Shown here: piece after piece, positions 34,827 through 43,178 of the stretch
Layout: each line of letters opens with the position of its first letter
Numbering within the stretch: position 1 is the first letter of the stretch
NCBI RefSeq assembly: GCF_001510665.1
Contig: NZ_LMTI01000006.1
Span: forward strand, 340,516-404,515
DNA from: Bacillus sp. FJAT-27445
Lineage (GTDB): Bacteria > Bacillota > Bacilli > Bacillales > Cytobacillaceae
Length of the DNA stretch: 64,000 bases
Reading direction: 5' to 3'
Translations under genes and position numbers: made by a program
The notes under the pieces: generated by a model
Told to the model about the DNA's origin: nothing
Seen by the model: only the letters and a program-made list of their open reading frames with translations
Databases searched by the model: none

Positions 34827-36397
34827 ACAATGTAACGTTTACTTACCCGGATGCCCCGGCACCGGCACTTTCGTCCATTCAACTTTCCATAAGCCGAGGC
34901 GAATTCATTGTCCTATTTGGTCCCTCGGGTTCTGGAAAAAGCACATTGCTGCGGCTCCTGAAGGAAGAAATACGCCCCCATGGAACTCTTGAAGGGACGA
35001 TTGCGACCGGAGAAGCAAGTTTAGCTGAAACCGGGTTTGTTTTTCAGGATCCGGAAAACCAGATAGTTGCTGATGACCCTCTCCATGAAATGGTATTCGG
35101 CCTCGAAAACCGCGGCCTATCGACAAACGAGATGAGAAGCAGGGTTGCGGAAATTGTCAGCTATTTTGGAGCGGAACCGATCTTACATAAAAAAATGCAC
35201 GAGCTTTCGGGTGGCAAAAAGCAGCAAATGAACCTTGCTTCTGTTCTCTTGATGCAGCCGGACATCCTTCTCCTTGATGAGCCAGCTTCCCAGCTAGATC
35301 CCGTCAGCACCCGCGAGCTGTTTGATATGCTGAAAAGGCTGAACGAGGAATTCGGGATGACAATCATTCTTGCGGAGCACAGGCTAGATGAAGCCATCAC
35401 GCTTGCCGACAGGGTCGTTATGCTCGATTGTGGCAGGCTTGTTCATGACGGGAATCCTCGTCAAGTCATGAAAAAATTGTGGCGGACCGAAGCGGGCGAG
35501 TTCATTCCGAGCATTCCCTCACTGTTTTTGCAAAATGAAACGGAAGAGCAGATTTTACAGCTGCCCCTGTCTATAAAGGAAGGCCGCAGCATGCTGGGCC
35601 TCATAAAGCCTGTTCCGGTTGAAAATCAACTTGATTCGGAACAGGGCCGGCATGAATCCGAAGTACTGGTTTCGGCCAAAAATATCGGCTTCAGGTATGA
35701 AAAAAAGAATGGCGCTATTTTGCAGGATCTTGACTTAATGCTCGGAAAAGGTGAACTGTATGCCCTGCTCGGTGGCAACGGATCAGGAAAATCCACCTTG
35801 CTGAAACTTCTTTGCGGGGTTTTAAAGCCCGAAGCGGGGACGATTACTTTTGCAGGCAAGCCTTTGAAAAAGTGGAGATCAATGGGTGGCCTTGCTAAAC
35901 TGATTGCGTATTTGCCGCAAAACCCTAAGCTGTTTTTCCTTCATGACAGTGTTGCGGGTGAAATAGAGGCTACCTGCCGCCAATGGGGTACCGATCCTTC
36001 GGAAGCGGCAAGGCTTGCAAATGAGTTTGGCCTGGACGGGCTTTTGGACCGCCATCCGTTTGACTTGAGCGGCGGAGAGCTGCAAAAGGCCGCCTTCCTT
36101 TGCCTGCTTTTGAGGAAACCTGAACTATTTCTTCTAGACGAACCTACAAAGGGACTTGATCCCGTTTCGAAAAAAAATCTCGCAGCAATTTTGCAAAAAC
36201 TAAAAGATAGCGGTGCGGCCATTTTAATAGCCACCCATGACATTGAGTTTGCAGCAAAGTACGCAACACGGTGCGGCATGCTGTTTGAGGGTGAAATTAC
36301 GTCAGAGGATTACCCAGGCCGTTTTTTTGAAGGGAATTTCTTTTATACAACTATGGCACGGCGGTTGTTCAGGAACATGGGCAAGGATGCGGACTAG
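34808..36397 (+). CDS. ECF transporter ATPase, two ABC domains fused
   Basis: 529 residues from a TTG start that overlaps the T-component gene by 19 bp. First ATPase: Walker A GPSGSGKSTLL, signature ELSGGKKQQ, Walker B ILLLDEPASQLD, switch His in AEHRLDEA. Second: GGNGSGKSTLL, DLSGGELQKA, LFLLDEPTKGLD, ATHDIEFA. Both look catalytically complete. Most bacilli code EcfA1 and EcfA2 separately; a fused pair is typical of dedicated, single-vitamin ECF systems. Powers import of the riboswitch ligand. Confidence 0.93.
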   Translation: MAYIELNNVTFTYPDAPAPALSSIQLSISRGEFIVLFGPSGSGKSTLLRLLKEEIRPHGTLEGTIATGEASLAETGFVFQDPENQIVADDPLHEMVFGLENRGLSTNEMRSRVAEIVSYFGAEPILHKKMHELSGGKKQQMNLASVLLMQPDILLLDEPASQLDPVSTRELFDMLKRLNEEFGMTIILAEHRLDEAITLADRVVMLDCGRLVHDGNPRQVMKKLWRTEAGEFIPSIPSLFLQNETEEQILQLPLSIKEGRSMLGLIKPVPVENQLDSEQGRHESEVLVSAKNIGFRYEKKNGAILQDLDLMLGKGELYALLGGNGSGKSTLLKLLCGVLKPEAGTITFAGKPLKKWRSMGGLAKLIAYLPQNPKLFFLHDSVAGEIEATCRQWGTDPSEAARLANEFGLDGLLDRHPFDLSGGELQKAAFLCLLLRKPELFLLDEPTKGLDPVSKKNLAAILQKLKDSGAAILIATHDIEFAAKYATRCGMLFEGEITSEDYPGRFFEGNFFYTTMARRLFRNMGKDAD

Positions 36398-36441
36398 CGA
36401 GGAAATATTTAGGGATTGGTTTGAAAGGGGGGAGGAGTAGC

Positions 36442-37146
36442 ATGGCTCATTGGAAAAGGGTTGCTGTGATTGTATTGCCAGTAATGATGCTGGCACTCCT
36501 TCTCTTTGCAGCGGTAAGAGCGGAAAGCTTCATGTGGGCAAGTGTGGGCTTTGCGGTTTTTGCGTTCATTTACCTGCTCATCCGGTTCGAGCGCAGAAAA
36601 ATTGAAGCAAGGGAACTCGTGCTCCTCGCCGTTCTAGCGTCAATTGCCGCAGTAGGCAGAATCCCCTTTGCAAGCATCCCCGGTGTTCAGCCAACTACCT
36701 TAGTTATCATGATGTCCGGCCTTGTATTTGGCGCGGAAAGCGGCTTTCTGATTGGCGCGGTCGCGGCTCTTGCCTCGAATATGATTCTTGGCCAGGGGCC
36801 GTGGACGCCGTGGCAGATGGCCGCCTGGGGCTTGGTGGGCTTAACGGCCGGGATGTTAAGGAAGACCCGCTTCATGCAAAAAAACTGGGGAAGACTCGCA
36901 TTCGGTTTTGTATGGGGTTTTTTATTTGGGTGGATTATGAACTTTTGGGGGGTTCTTGCGTTTTCCCAGACGGGCGGCGAAGTCACCTTGTCCTCCCTGG
37001 CAGCCTATTTCGCAGCCAGCTCGCTGTTCGATTTTATGCATGCGGCTTCAAATGTGTTTTTTCTATTGATGTTCGGTGAAATTTGGCTGAAAAGCCTTGG
37101 CAGGTTCAAGCGGAAATATGGGTTGCTGGAGCAGAAGGGTAAGTGA
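36442..37146 (+). CDS. ECF transporter S component, probably cobalamin-specific
   Basis: 234 residues. Two N-terminal hydrophobic segments (about 5-50), then a second block of membrane helices from about 60 to 220 with RKIEARELVLLAVLASIAAV and IPGVQPTTLVIMMSG, typical of the ECF substrate-binding fold. GGGGAGGAG before the ATG at 36442. Ligand specificity is inferred from the riboswitch and the transcobalamin-like genes; no BtuF or CbrT was recognised by sequence alone. Last gene of the operon. Confidence 0.85.
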   Translation: MAHWKRVAVIVLPVMMLALLLFAAVRAESFMWASVGFAVFAFIYLLIRFERRKIEARELVLLAVLASIAAVGRIPFASIPGVQPTTLVIMMSGLVFGAESGFLIGAVAALASNMILGQGPWTPWQMAAWGLVGLTAGMLRKTRFMQKNWGRLAFGFVWGFLFGWIMNFWGVLAFSQTGGEVTLSSLAAYFAASSLFDFMHAASNVFFLLMFGEIWLKSLGRFKRKYGLLEQKGK

Positions 37147-37290
37147 ATTTCTCCGTAAAGGAGATGGGCGGACTGCTCGTCACTAAATTTGAAAATTGTT
37201 CACATCGCTTTACTAGATTTATAGTGTACAATGGGGGAAAGTAGATTTGTGAATTTCATCACATACAAACATCTGAAGGGATGCGGTCCC

Positions 37291-38121
37291 ATGTCTTCCT
37301 CCTATTTAAAACCAGAAGAAATTATGGAAATGACCATTGAAAACGGAATTAAAAAAACAGGTTTTTCCGCAAAAACCTCTATTATACTTGGATTCCAGGC
37401 CGGCGCGTTCATCGCGCTTGGCTATTTATTGTCGATAAGGATCACAGCACCGCTCACCGGCGACATTGAGGGCCTTGGAACAATCCTCGGAGCATCCGTC
37501 TTTCCAATTGGTCTTATTCTAACCCTCATTGCCGGCGGAGAGCTCCTCACCGGGAATATGATGGCTGTCCCGCTAGCCGGGCTAGCAGGCAGGATTTCCA
37601 TCAGGGCCATCCTCCAAAATTGGGCTATCATTACACTATCAAACTTCCTCGGCGCTATCTTTGTGGCTTATGCATTCGGACATATCGCGGGGCTCACCTC
37701 ATCGGGAATATTCCTCGAAAAAACTGTCAGCATTGCCGGGCACAAGCTTGAGGCGACATTCCTTCAGGGATTTGTATCAGGAATCGGCTGCAATTGGCTT
37801 GTAGCCGCTGCGGTTTGGCTTTCCTACGGTGCAAAAGACATAATTGGAAAAATTGCGGGTATTTGGTTCCCGACAATGGCGTTTGTGGCCATTGGCTTCC
37901 AGCACGTTGTAGCCAATATGTTTGTCATTCCAGCCGCAATTTTCGAGGGCCATTATACCTGGAGCCAGTACATCGCCAATTTTGTTCCAGTCTTTTTAGG
38001 AAATGCTACTGGCGGGGCCGTTTTCATTGCCATGGCATACTGGTTAGCCTACAGGAGAAAGGGACATACGCCGAAAGCCACGGCAAACTCCTCGGTCATC
38101 CTGCTTAAAAGAAAAGGGTAA
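37291..38121 (+). CDS. Formate/nitrite channel family protein (FNT)
   Basis: 276 residues, six membrane segments; FNT signature features are the early AGAFIALGYLLSIR, GGELLTGNMM (about 95-104) and the GCNWLVAAAVW loop (about 165-176). Passive channel for formate, nitrite or hydrosulfide. ATG at 37291 chosen because AAGGGATG lies 7 bases upstream; the longer frame from 37231 is not family-like. Ends at the terminator at 38131. Confidence 0.88.
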   Translation: MSSSYLKPEEIMEMTIENGIKKTGFSAKTSIILGFQAGAFIALGYLLSIRITAPLTGDIEGLGTILGASVFPIGLILTLIAGGELLTGNMMAVPLAGLAGRISIRAILQNWAIITLSNFLGAIFVAYAFGHIAGLTSSGIFLEKTVSIAGHKLEATFLQGFVSGIGCNWLVAAAVWLSYGAKDIIGKIAGIWFPTMAFVAIGFQHVVANMFVIPAAIFEGHYTWSQYIANFVPVFLGNATGGAVFIAMAYWLAYRRKGHTPKATANSSVILLKRKG

Positions 38122-38130
38122 ATAAAAATG

Positions 38131-38156
38131 GCCGCCAGCTTATGCTGGCGGCTTTT
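38131..38156. terminator. Terminator between the FNT gene and pssA
   Basis: GCCGCCAGC, loop TTAT, GCTGGCGGC, then TTTT: a perfect 9-bp stem. Genes on both sides converge here. Confidence 0.88.
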
Positions 38157-38161
38157 CACTT

Positions 38162-38899
38162 TTATTTTTTCAATTTTATCCTTACTTTTCGAGGTCGCCT
38201 TTTTCTTCTTGGGAATTTGATTTCCTTTTCCTTGATAAAACGGACGATGATAAATGCCATATAGGTGGCGAGTGCGATCCAGAAGAAGATTGGGACGCTT
38301 TCCATGTTTGCTTTTACGACTCGGTACGTCATATAGAAAATAAAAACAGTGATGATGACTCCGTACCTTGGGAGAGGGATTTTTTTAAAGCTTGGAATTT
38401 TGATCTTGCTTGCCATCAGATAACATAAAAGCAAATAAATGACCAAAAACAAAGGGACGGGAATACTTATGTGAAATAAAACTAAAAATGCAACCAATCC
38501 GCCCGCAAATGTAATTGGAATCCCCTGGAAATGATTCGATGAAACATCCGGCTGGGTAAGATTGAACCGTGCAAGCCTGTATGCGCCGAATAAAGGAAAG
38601 ATCCCTGCAAGCACCACTCCTGTCATCCCCAAACCAGCAAAGTACGTATGGACCGACAAATAAGCTGGGACCACGCCAAAAGAAACAATGTCTGCCAGTG
38701 AATCCAGTTCCTTTCCGAATTCATTGGACACACCAAGAATCCTAGCCACCCTTCCATCCAGCGCATCCAGCATCATCGCAATGAAAACCAGGATTGTTGC
38801 ATTTTTGATATCCCCATTCATCATATAGCCAATCGATAAAAATCCGCAAAACAAGTTCCCGAATGTCAAAGCATTCGGATAATATCTTTTCGGCATCAT
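38162..38899 (-). CDS. pssA: CDP-diacylglycerol-serine O-phosphatidyltransferase
   Basis: 245 residues, about seven membrane segments. The CDP-alcohol phosphotransferase signature DALDGRVAR...GKELDSLAD (about residue 47-71) is complete. It makes phosphatidylserine in the membrane, the precursor of phosphatidylethanolamine. Very basic tail (FPRRKRRPRKVRIKLKK). Start codon: ATG at 38899 with AAAGGG upstream; a GTG at 38905 and an ATG at 38896 are alternatives. No psd gene is adjacent. Confidence 0.9.
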   Translation of the reverse strand: MMPKRYYPNALTFGNLFCGFLSIGYMMNGDIKNATILVFIAMMLDALDGRVARILGVSNEFGKELDSLADIVSFGVVPAYLSVHTYFAGLGMTGVVLAGIFPLFGAYRLARFNLTQPDVSSNHFQGIPITFAGGLVAFLVLFHISIPVPLFLVIYLLLCYLMASKIKIPSFKKIPLPRYGVIITVFIFYMTYRVVKANMESVPIFFWIALATYMAFIIVRFIKEKEIKFPRRKRRPRKVRIKLKK

Positions 38900-39046
38900 T
38901 GTCACCCTTTAATTGAAGAATACTTCTATTTTAACATTTTGTTCATAATTTGCCTCAACATTAATGATTTTCCCAAATATCGCCCACTCTAAGCCTGGCT
39001 ATTTCCATAAGAGTGGTTTGGTAATGTTCAGTTCATACTAATACGG

Positions 39047-39985
39047 GTGATGAAGATGTTGTGTGAGTCAAACGATGAGTTGAATGAGCTGGTGGAGGAG
39101 GCGCGTCCTTTTACGAAACAGGGAAAGGTTGCGGATTATATTCCTGCGCTTGGGAAAGCAAATATGGCGGATTTGTCGATAGCAATCCACTATCCGAATG
39201 GTGATTGTGTTTCAGCGGGTGAGGTTGAACGGAAGTTTACGCTGCAGAGTATTACGAAGGTGATCAGCTTGGCAATGGTGTTGATGGACCGTGGCTATGA
39301 TTATGTATTTGAACGGGTCGGGATGGAGCCGACGGGTGATCCGTTTAATTCGATTGCCAAATTGGAGACAATGGGCGTGGCAAAGCCATTGAATCCGATG
39401 ATCAATGCGGGTGCACTCGTAGTGACCCATATGATAAAAGGCAGCTCGGTTGAGGAGAGGCTACAGCGGCTGTTGGCCTTCATTCAGGAGCTGGCGGACA
39501 ATCAAAAGGTGGGGTTTAATGAAGAAGTATCTCGGTCCGAGTTTGAAACCGCCCATTTAAACCGTGCCTTGTGTTACTTTTTGAAGCAGCATGGTGTGAT
39601 TAAGGAGGATGTCGACCCGCTAATCGATTTGTATTCGAAGCAGTGCGCGATTGAGATGGATTGCCGGGATTTAGCCGATATTGGCCTTATGTTTGCCATG
39701 AACGGCGTGCATCCGTTGACGGGTAAACGTGTCATGCCTGATGATGTCGCCAGGATTTGCAAAACGTTCATGGTGACGTGCGGCATGTACAATGCATCCG
39801 GTGAGTTTGCCATAAAAATTGGCATTCCGGCAAAAAGCGGAGTTTCAGGCGGAATTATGGGGTCGGTGCCAGGCAAAGTTGGCATCGGCATTTTCGGGCC
39901 GGCACTCGACGAAAAGGGAAACAGCATCGGAGGCATCAAGCTCCTGGAACTGTTGGCGAAAAACTATTCGTTGAGTATGTTTTAA
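39047..39985 (+). CDS. glsA: Glutaminase
   Basis: 312 residues. Serine-dependent, beta-lactamase-like fold: catalytic Ser and Lys in LQSITKVISLA (about residue 67), then NPMINAGALV (about 118), the tyrosine-bearing SRSEFETAHLNRALCYFLK and the GVSGGIMG turn near the end. Hydrolyses glutamine to glutamate and ammonium. Start is uncertain: GTG at 39047, ATG at 39050 and ATG at 39056 are all in frame, and the ribosome site is weak. Confidence 0.93.
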   Translation: MMKMLCESNDELNELVEEARPFTKQGKVADYIPALGKANMADLSIAIHYPNGDCVSAGEVERKFTLQSITKVISLAMVLMDRGYDYVFERVGMEPTGDPFNSIAKLETMGVAKPLNPMINAGALVVTHMIKGSSVEERLQRLLAFIQELADNQKVGFNEEVSRSEFETAHLNRALCYFLKQHGVIKEDVDPLIDLYSKQCAIEMDCRDLADIGLMFAMNGVHPLTGKRVMPDDVARICKTFMVTCGMYNASGEFAIKIGIPAKSGVSGGIMGSVPGKVGIGIFGPALDEKGNSIGGIKLLELLAKNYSLSMF

Positions 39986-40243
39986 AAATGCGAACAGTGC
40001 CTGGCACGCCCCGAATTTTCTTGATACACAGATTGTTTCACAGAGGAATTGGCAATCGCTTTACATGGGCTTTTGGAGTCCTGCTTCGTGCACATCATAT
40101 ACTATTCATAATAATGCTCCATCCTTTAACCGTTTGGTGAAAGCTGCCAGGCGGTTTTTTTGGGGGGAAATTGAACAGTCCTTTATTAAAAGAGAGTGGT
40201 TTCCATAATCTCGATTAGCTGGTGCAGGCTATTAAATTTAAAC
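39986..40243. other. Gene-free stretch with a palindrome and terminator-like hairpin
   Basis: Holds a short palindrome AGTGCCTGGCACG (near 39995), common as a fragment of dispersed repeats in bacilli, and a hairpin CCGTTTGG / CCAGGCGG (40130-40154) followed by seven T. No gene lies just upstream of that hairpin other than glsA, which ends 145 bp before, so it may end glsA or a small RNA. Confidence 0.45.
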
Positions 40244-40268
40244 GTTTTTTTTGCCAAAGGTGGGGTAG
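40244..40268 (+). promoter_or_regulatory. Possible sigma-B promoter of katE
   Basis: GTTTTT (40244-40249), 13-bp spacer, GGGTAG (40263-40268), compared with the sigma-B consensus GTTTAA-N12-15-GGGTAT. Located 41 bp before the start codon. KatE of B. subtilis is controlled by sigma-B, which supports the call. Confidence 0.5.
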
Positions 40269-40309
40269 AAGGGGAGTGAGGTACCAACTTAATGTGAGGA
40301 GGATGATGA

Positions 40310-42361
40310 ATGGTAAAAGAGAACCGTGATCCTGAAGTGAATAAAAAACAGGAACAGCTGGAGCAGTTCAAGGTTGATGATAGTGGGAAGAAGCTGACAA
40401 CCAATCAAGGTGTGAAGGTGTCGGAGGATGAATTTTCCCTGAAAGCCGGCGTGCGCGGGCCGACGTTGATGGAAGATTTTCATTTTCGGGAAAAGATGAC
40501 GCATTTTGACCATGAGCGGATTCCTGAAAGGGTTGTGCATGCCCGCGGGTTTGCGGCTCATGGTGAGTTTCAGGTTTACCAGTCGATGAAGGAGTACACG
40601 ATGGCGAAGTTCTTGCAAGACCCATCGAAGACGACGCCTGTATTTGTCCGCTTCTCAACAGTTCAGGGTTCGAAGGGCTCGGCGGAGACAGTCCGCGATG
40701 CGCGTGGATTTGCGACGAAGTTTTATACAGAGGAAGGGAACTATGACCTGGTCGGGAATAACATCCCGGTATTCTTCATCCAGGATGCGATCAAGTTTCC
40801 AGACCTTGTCCATTCATTCAAGCCGGAGCCGCATAACGAAATGCCACAGGGTGCGACTGCCCATGATACGTTTTATGATTTTGTAGCAAACAACCAGGAA
40901 ACGGCACATATGGTCCTTTGGGCTAAATCAGATCGAGCCATTCCAAGGAGTTTCCGAATGATGGAGGGCTTTGGAGTACATACGTTTCGGTTCGTGAACG
41001 AGCAGGGCAGGTCCCATTTTGTAAAATTCCACTGGAAACCAGTGCTTGGCGTCCATTCGCTTGTGTGGGACGAGGCCCAGAAGATTGCCGGCAAGGACCC
41101 GGACTTCCATCGCCGCGATTTATACGAATCGATAGAAGGTGGCAATTTTCCGGAGTATGAGCTCGGCGTCCAACTGATTCCAGAGGAAGAAGAGTTCCGG
41201 TTTGATTTTGATATTCTCGATCCAACGAAATTGTGGCCTGAGGAGGAGGTTCCGGTCAAGATTATCGGAAAGATGACCTTGAACCGGAATGTAGACAACG
41301 TGTTTGCAGAGACTGAGCAGGTCGCGTTCCATCCTGGACATGTTGTGCCTGGGATTGATTTCACGAATGATCCGCTGCTGCAGGGCCGTTTGTTCTCATA
41401 TACGGATACGCAGCTATTGCGCCTTGGCGGGCCGAATTTCCATAAGCTGCCAATCAACCGGCCTGTCTGCCCGTTCCACAATAACCAGCGAGATGGCTTT
41501 GGCCGCCAGACGATCAACCGGGGCCAGGTGAGTTACCATCAAAATTCCCTTGCGCAAAATACGCCTGCCCCAGCGGCTGCTGATGAAGGCGGTTATGTGC
41601 ATTATCAGGAGAAGGTGGATGGGCATAAAATCCGTGCTCGCAGTGACAGCTTCAGGGACCATTTCTCCCAGGCATCGATGTTCTGGAACAGCATGAGCCC
41701 GCCTGAGAAGCAGCACATCATTGACGCGTTGACTTTTGAGCTCGGCAAGGTGAAATCACCGGATGTACGCCAGCAGGTTGTTGATATGTTCGCCAATGTC
41801 AGCATGGAATTGGTGACCCCGGTGGCCGAAGGGATTGGGGCCAAGGTTCCGGAGCCGAGGGAGCCTGCATCGCTGAAGGCTTCCCCAGCGCTCAGCATGG
41901 CGAACACAGTGAAAACAGCGAAGACACGAAAGGTTGGCGTGCTCGTGGCAGACGGGTTCAGCGGCAATGAAGTTAAAACAATTCTGGATGCTCTAAAGAA
42001 AGAAGGAGCAGTCCCGGAATTCATTAGCGAAACGCTAGGATCCGTACGGGGAACTGACAATTTCGATCTGCCAGTCCACCACTCGTTCCTGACTGCTGAT
42101 TCGGTTCTTTTTGATGCAATCTATGTTGTCGGAGGGGCAGAGAACACCCCGAAATTCAAGAAGACTGCCCTCTATTTCCTCCAGGAAGCATTCGAGCATT
42201 ACAAACCGATTGGTGCAACTCACGCTGGGGCCGAGATAGCGCAACAAGCCGGTATCATCGGTGCGCCGGGTGTTGTAGTTGGCGGCGAGCCGGCCGAATT
42301 TGCTGGACAATTTGTCCAGGCCATTGCCACCCACCGCCATTGGGACAGGCAGGTGCAGTAA
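40310..42361 (+). CDS. katE: Large-subunit catalase with class I GATase-like C-terminal domain
   Basis: 683 residues, the length of clade II HPII/KatE catalases. Seen: VVHARGFAAHGEF with the heme-side histidine (about 78), the FVRFSTVQGSKGSAETVRD block, NNIPVFFIQDAIKFPD with the distal Asn (about 150), the heme-tyrosine region RLFSYTDTQLLRLG (about 362), and a C-terminal flavodoxin-like domain (540-683; RKVGVLVADGFSG). It destroys hydrogen peroxide, mainly in stationary phase. GAGGAGG precedes the ATG. Confidence 0.95.
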   Translation: MVKENRDPEVNKKQEQLEQFKVDDSGKKLTTNQGVKVSEDEFSLKAGVRGPTLMEDFHFREKMTHFDHERIPERVVHARGFAAHGEFQVYQSMKEYTMAKFLQDPSKTTPVFVRFSTVQGSKGSAETVRDARGFATKFYTEEGNYDLVGNNIPVFFIQDAIKFPDLVHSFKPEPHNEMPQGATAHDTFYDFVANNQETAHMVLWAKSDRAIPRSFRMMEGFGVHTFRFVNEQGRSHFVKFHWKPVLGVHSLVWDEAQKIAGKDPDFHRRDLYESIEGGNFPEYELGVQLIPEEEEFRFDFDILDPTKLWPEEEVPVKIIGKMTLNRNVDNVFAETEQVAFHPGHVVPGIDFTNDPLLQGRLFSYTDTQLLRLGGPNFHKLPINRPVCPFHNNQRDGFGRQTINRGQVSYHQNSLAQNTPAPAAADEGGYVHYQEKVDGHKIRARSDSFRDHFSQASMFWNSMSPPEKQHIIDALTFELGKVKSPDVRQQVVDMFANVSMELVTPVAEGIGAKVPEPREPASLKASPALSMANTVKTAKTRKVGVLVADGFSGNEVKTILDALKKEGAVPEFISETLGSVRGTDNFDLPVHHSFLTADSVLFDAIYVVGGAENTPKFKKTALYFLQEAFEHYKPIGATHAGAEIAQQAGIIGAPGVVVGGEPAEFAGQFVQAIATHRHWDRQVQ

Positions 42362-42407
42362 TCTCTCAAGGCTCTTAGCGTAAAATTATAGTGTCATATT
42401 CATTCAG

Positions 42408-42437
42408 AATCCGCTCGGCACTAAATGCCGGCGGATT
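42408..42437 (+). terminator. Terminator after katE
   Basis: AATCCGCTCGGCA, loop CTAAA, TGCCGGCGGATT, then TCTTGTTT. Stem of about 12 bp with one bulge. Confidence 0.8.
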
Positions 42438-42471
42438 TCTTGTTTCAACTGGTCTTTGCACTGGTGTTCTT

Positions 42472-42523
42472 TTTTGGGTTGCTGGGAATCCCAAAAGGCT
42501 AACCTTCTATGGGAGGGCCTTTT
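42472..42523 (+). promoter_or_regulatory. Overlapping alternative hairpins before the phasin-like gene
   Basis: TTTTGGG (42472-42478) pairs with CCCAAAA (42490-42496); AAAAGGC (42493-42499) pairs with GCCTTTT (42517-42523). The two hairpins share AAAA and cannot form together. The layout recalls an attenuator, but no T tract follows. Confidence 0.3.
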
Positions 42524-42648
42524 GATTGCCATGTTGCCGGGAATGTCACCATTTTAAAAAAACGTCAATTTCCTGTAGCTGAATGGGTAAAAATTCTTCT
42601 TTTAGGGTAATAGGAAATCACATAGTAATGAGGAGGCTGAGAGTAAAT

Positions 42649-43164
42649 ATGAACGATTTATTCAGCAGAGGCATTTTGCTGGGCTTGGGCGCGGCAATCG
42701 CAGGGAAGGAAAAGCTTGAGGATACGATTATGAAAATGGTCGAACAAGGGACTATGACCAAAAACGAAGCCGATTCGCTTTTCAATGAATTTGTCAGAAA
42801 AGGGGCGCAAAAGAGCGAAAGCTGGAATCAGGACATCCGTACTTCTATTACAAGCCAGCTGAAAGAGCTAGGCTTTGTAACAAAGGATGAGGTGGATACC
42901 CTCCAGGCCCAAATAGTCCTTTTACAAAAGGAGCTTGCCGGACTTCGCAGCAAGGATAACGAGTCCGAAAAAAAGCTTGATAGAGGGAGCGGGCTGAGTT
43001 CCTCAGGATCAGGAATTGGCGATACTCTTCCTGGCAGCGGTATTCAAGGTGTTCCGGAGGGCGTGGATTTGACAGGCGCTGAGGAGCAAACTGGATTTAG
43101 TGGAAATTTGACTGATACATCCAGCCAAAAAACTCCTCCTGGTACAGACCGTACTCATGACTGA
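42649..43164 (+). CDS. Phasin-like small helical protein
   Basis: 171 residues. Start MNDLFSRGILLGLGAAIAGK, followed by a heptad-like coiled coil (about 60-100, LKELGFVTKDEVDTLQAQIV) and a polar G/S/T-rich tail. This pattern matches the phasin-family genes that sit before AarF/UbiB kinases in many bacilli. Role unknown; the family binds lipid-like surfaces. AGGAGG is 12 bases before the ATG, rather far. Probably one mRNA with the next gene (14 bp gap). Confidence 0.72.
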   Translation: MNDLFSRGILLGLGAAIAGKEKLEDTIMKMVEQGTMTKNEADSLFNEFVRKGAQKSESWNQDIRTSITSQLKELGFVTKDEVDTLQAQIVLLQKELAGLRSKDNESEKKLDRGSGLSSSGSGIGDTLPGSGIQGVPEGVDLTGAEEQTGFSGNLTDTSSQKTPPGTDRTHD

Positions 43165-43178
43165 CAGTTGGTGATGGA

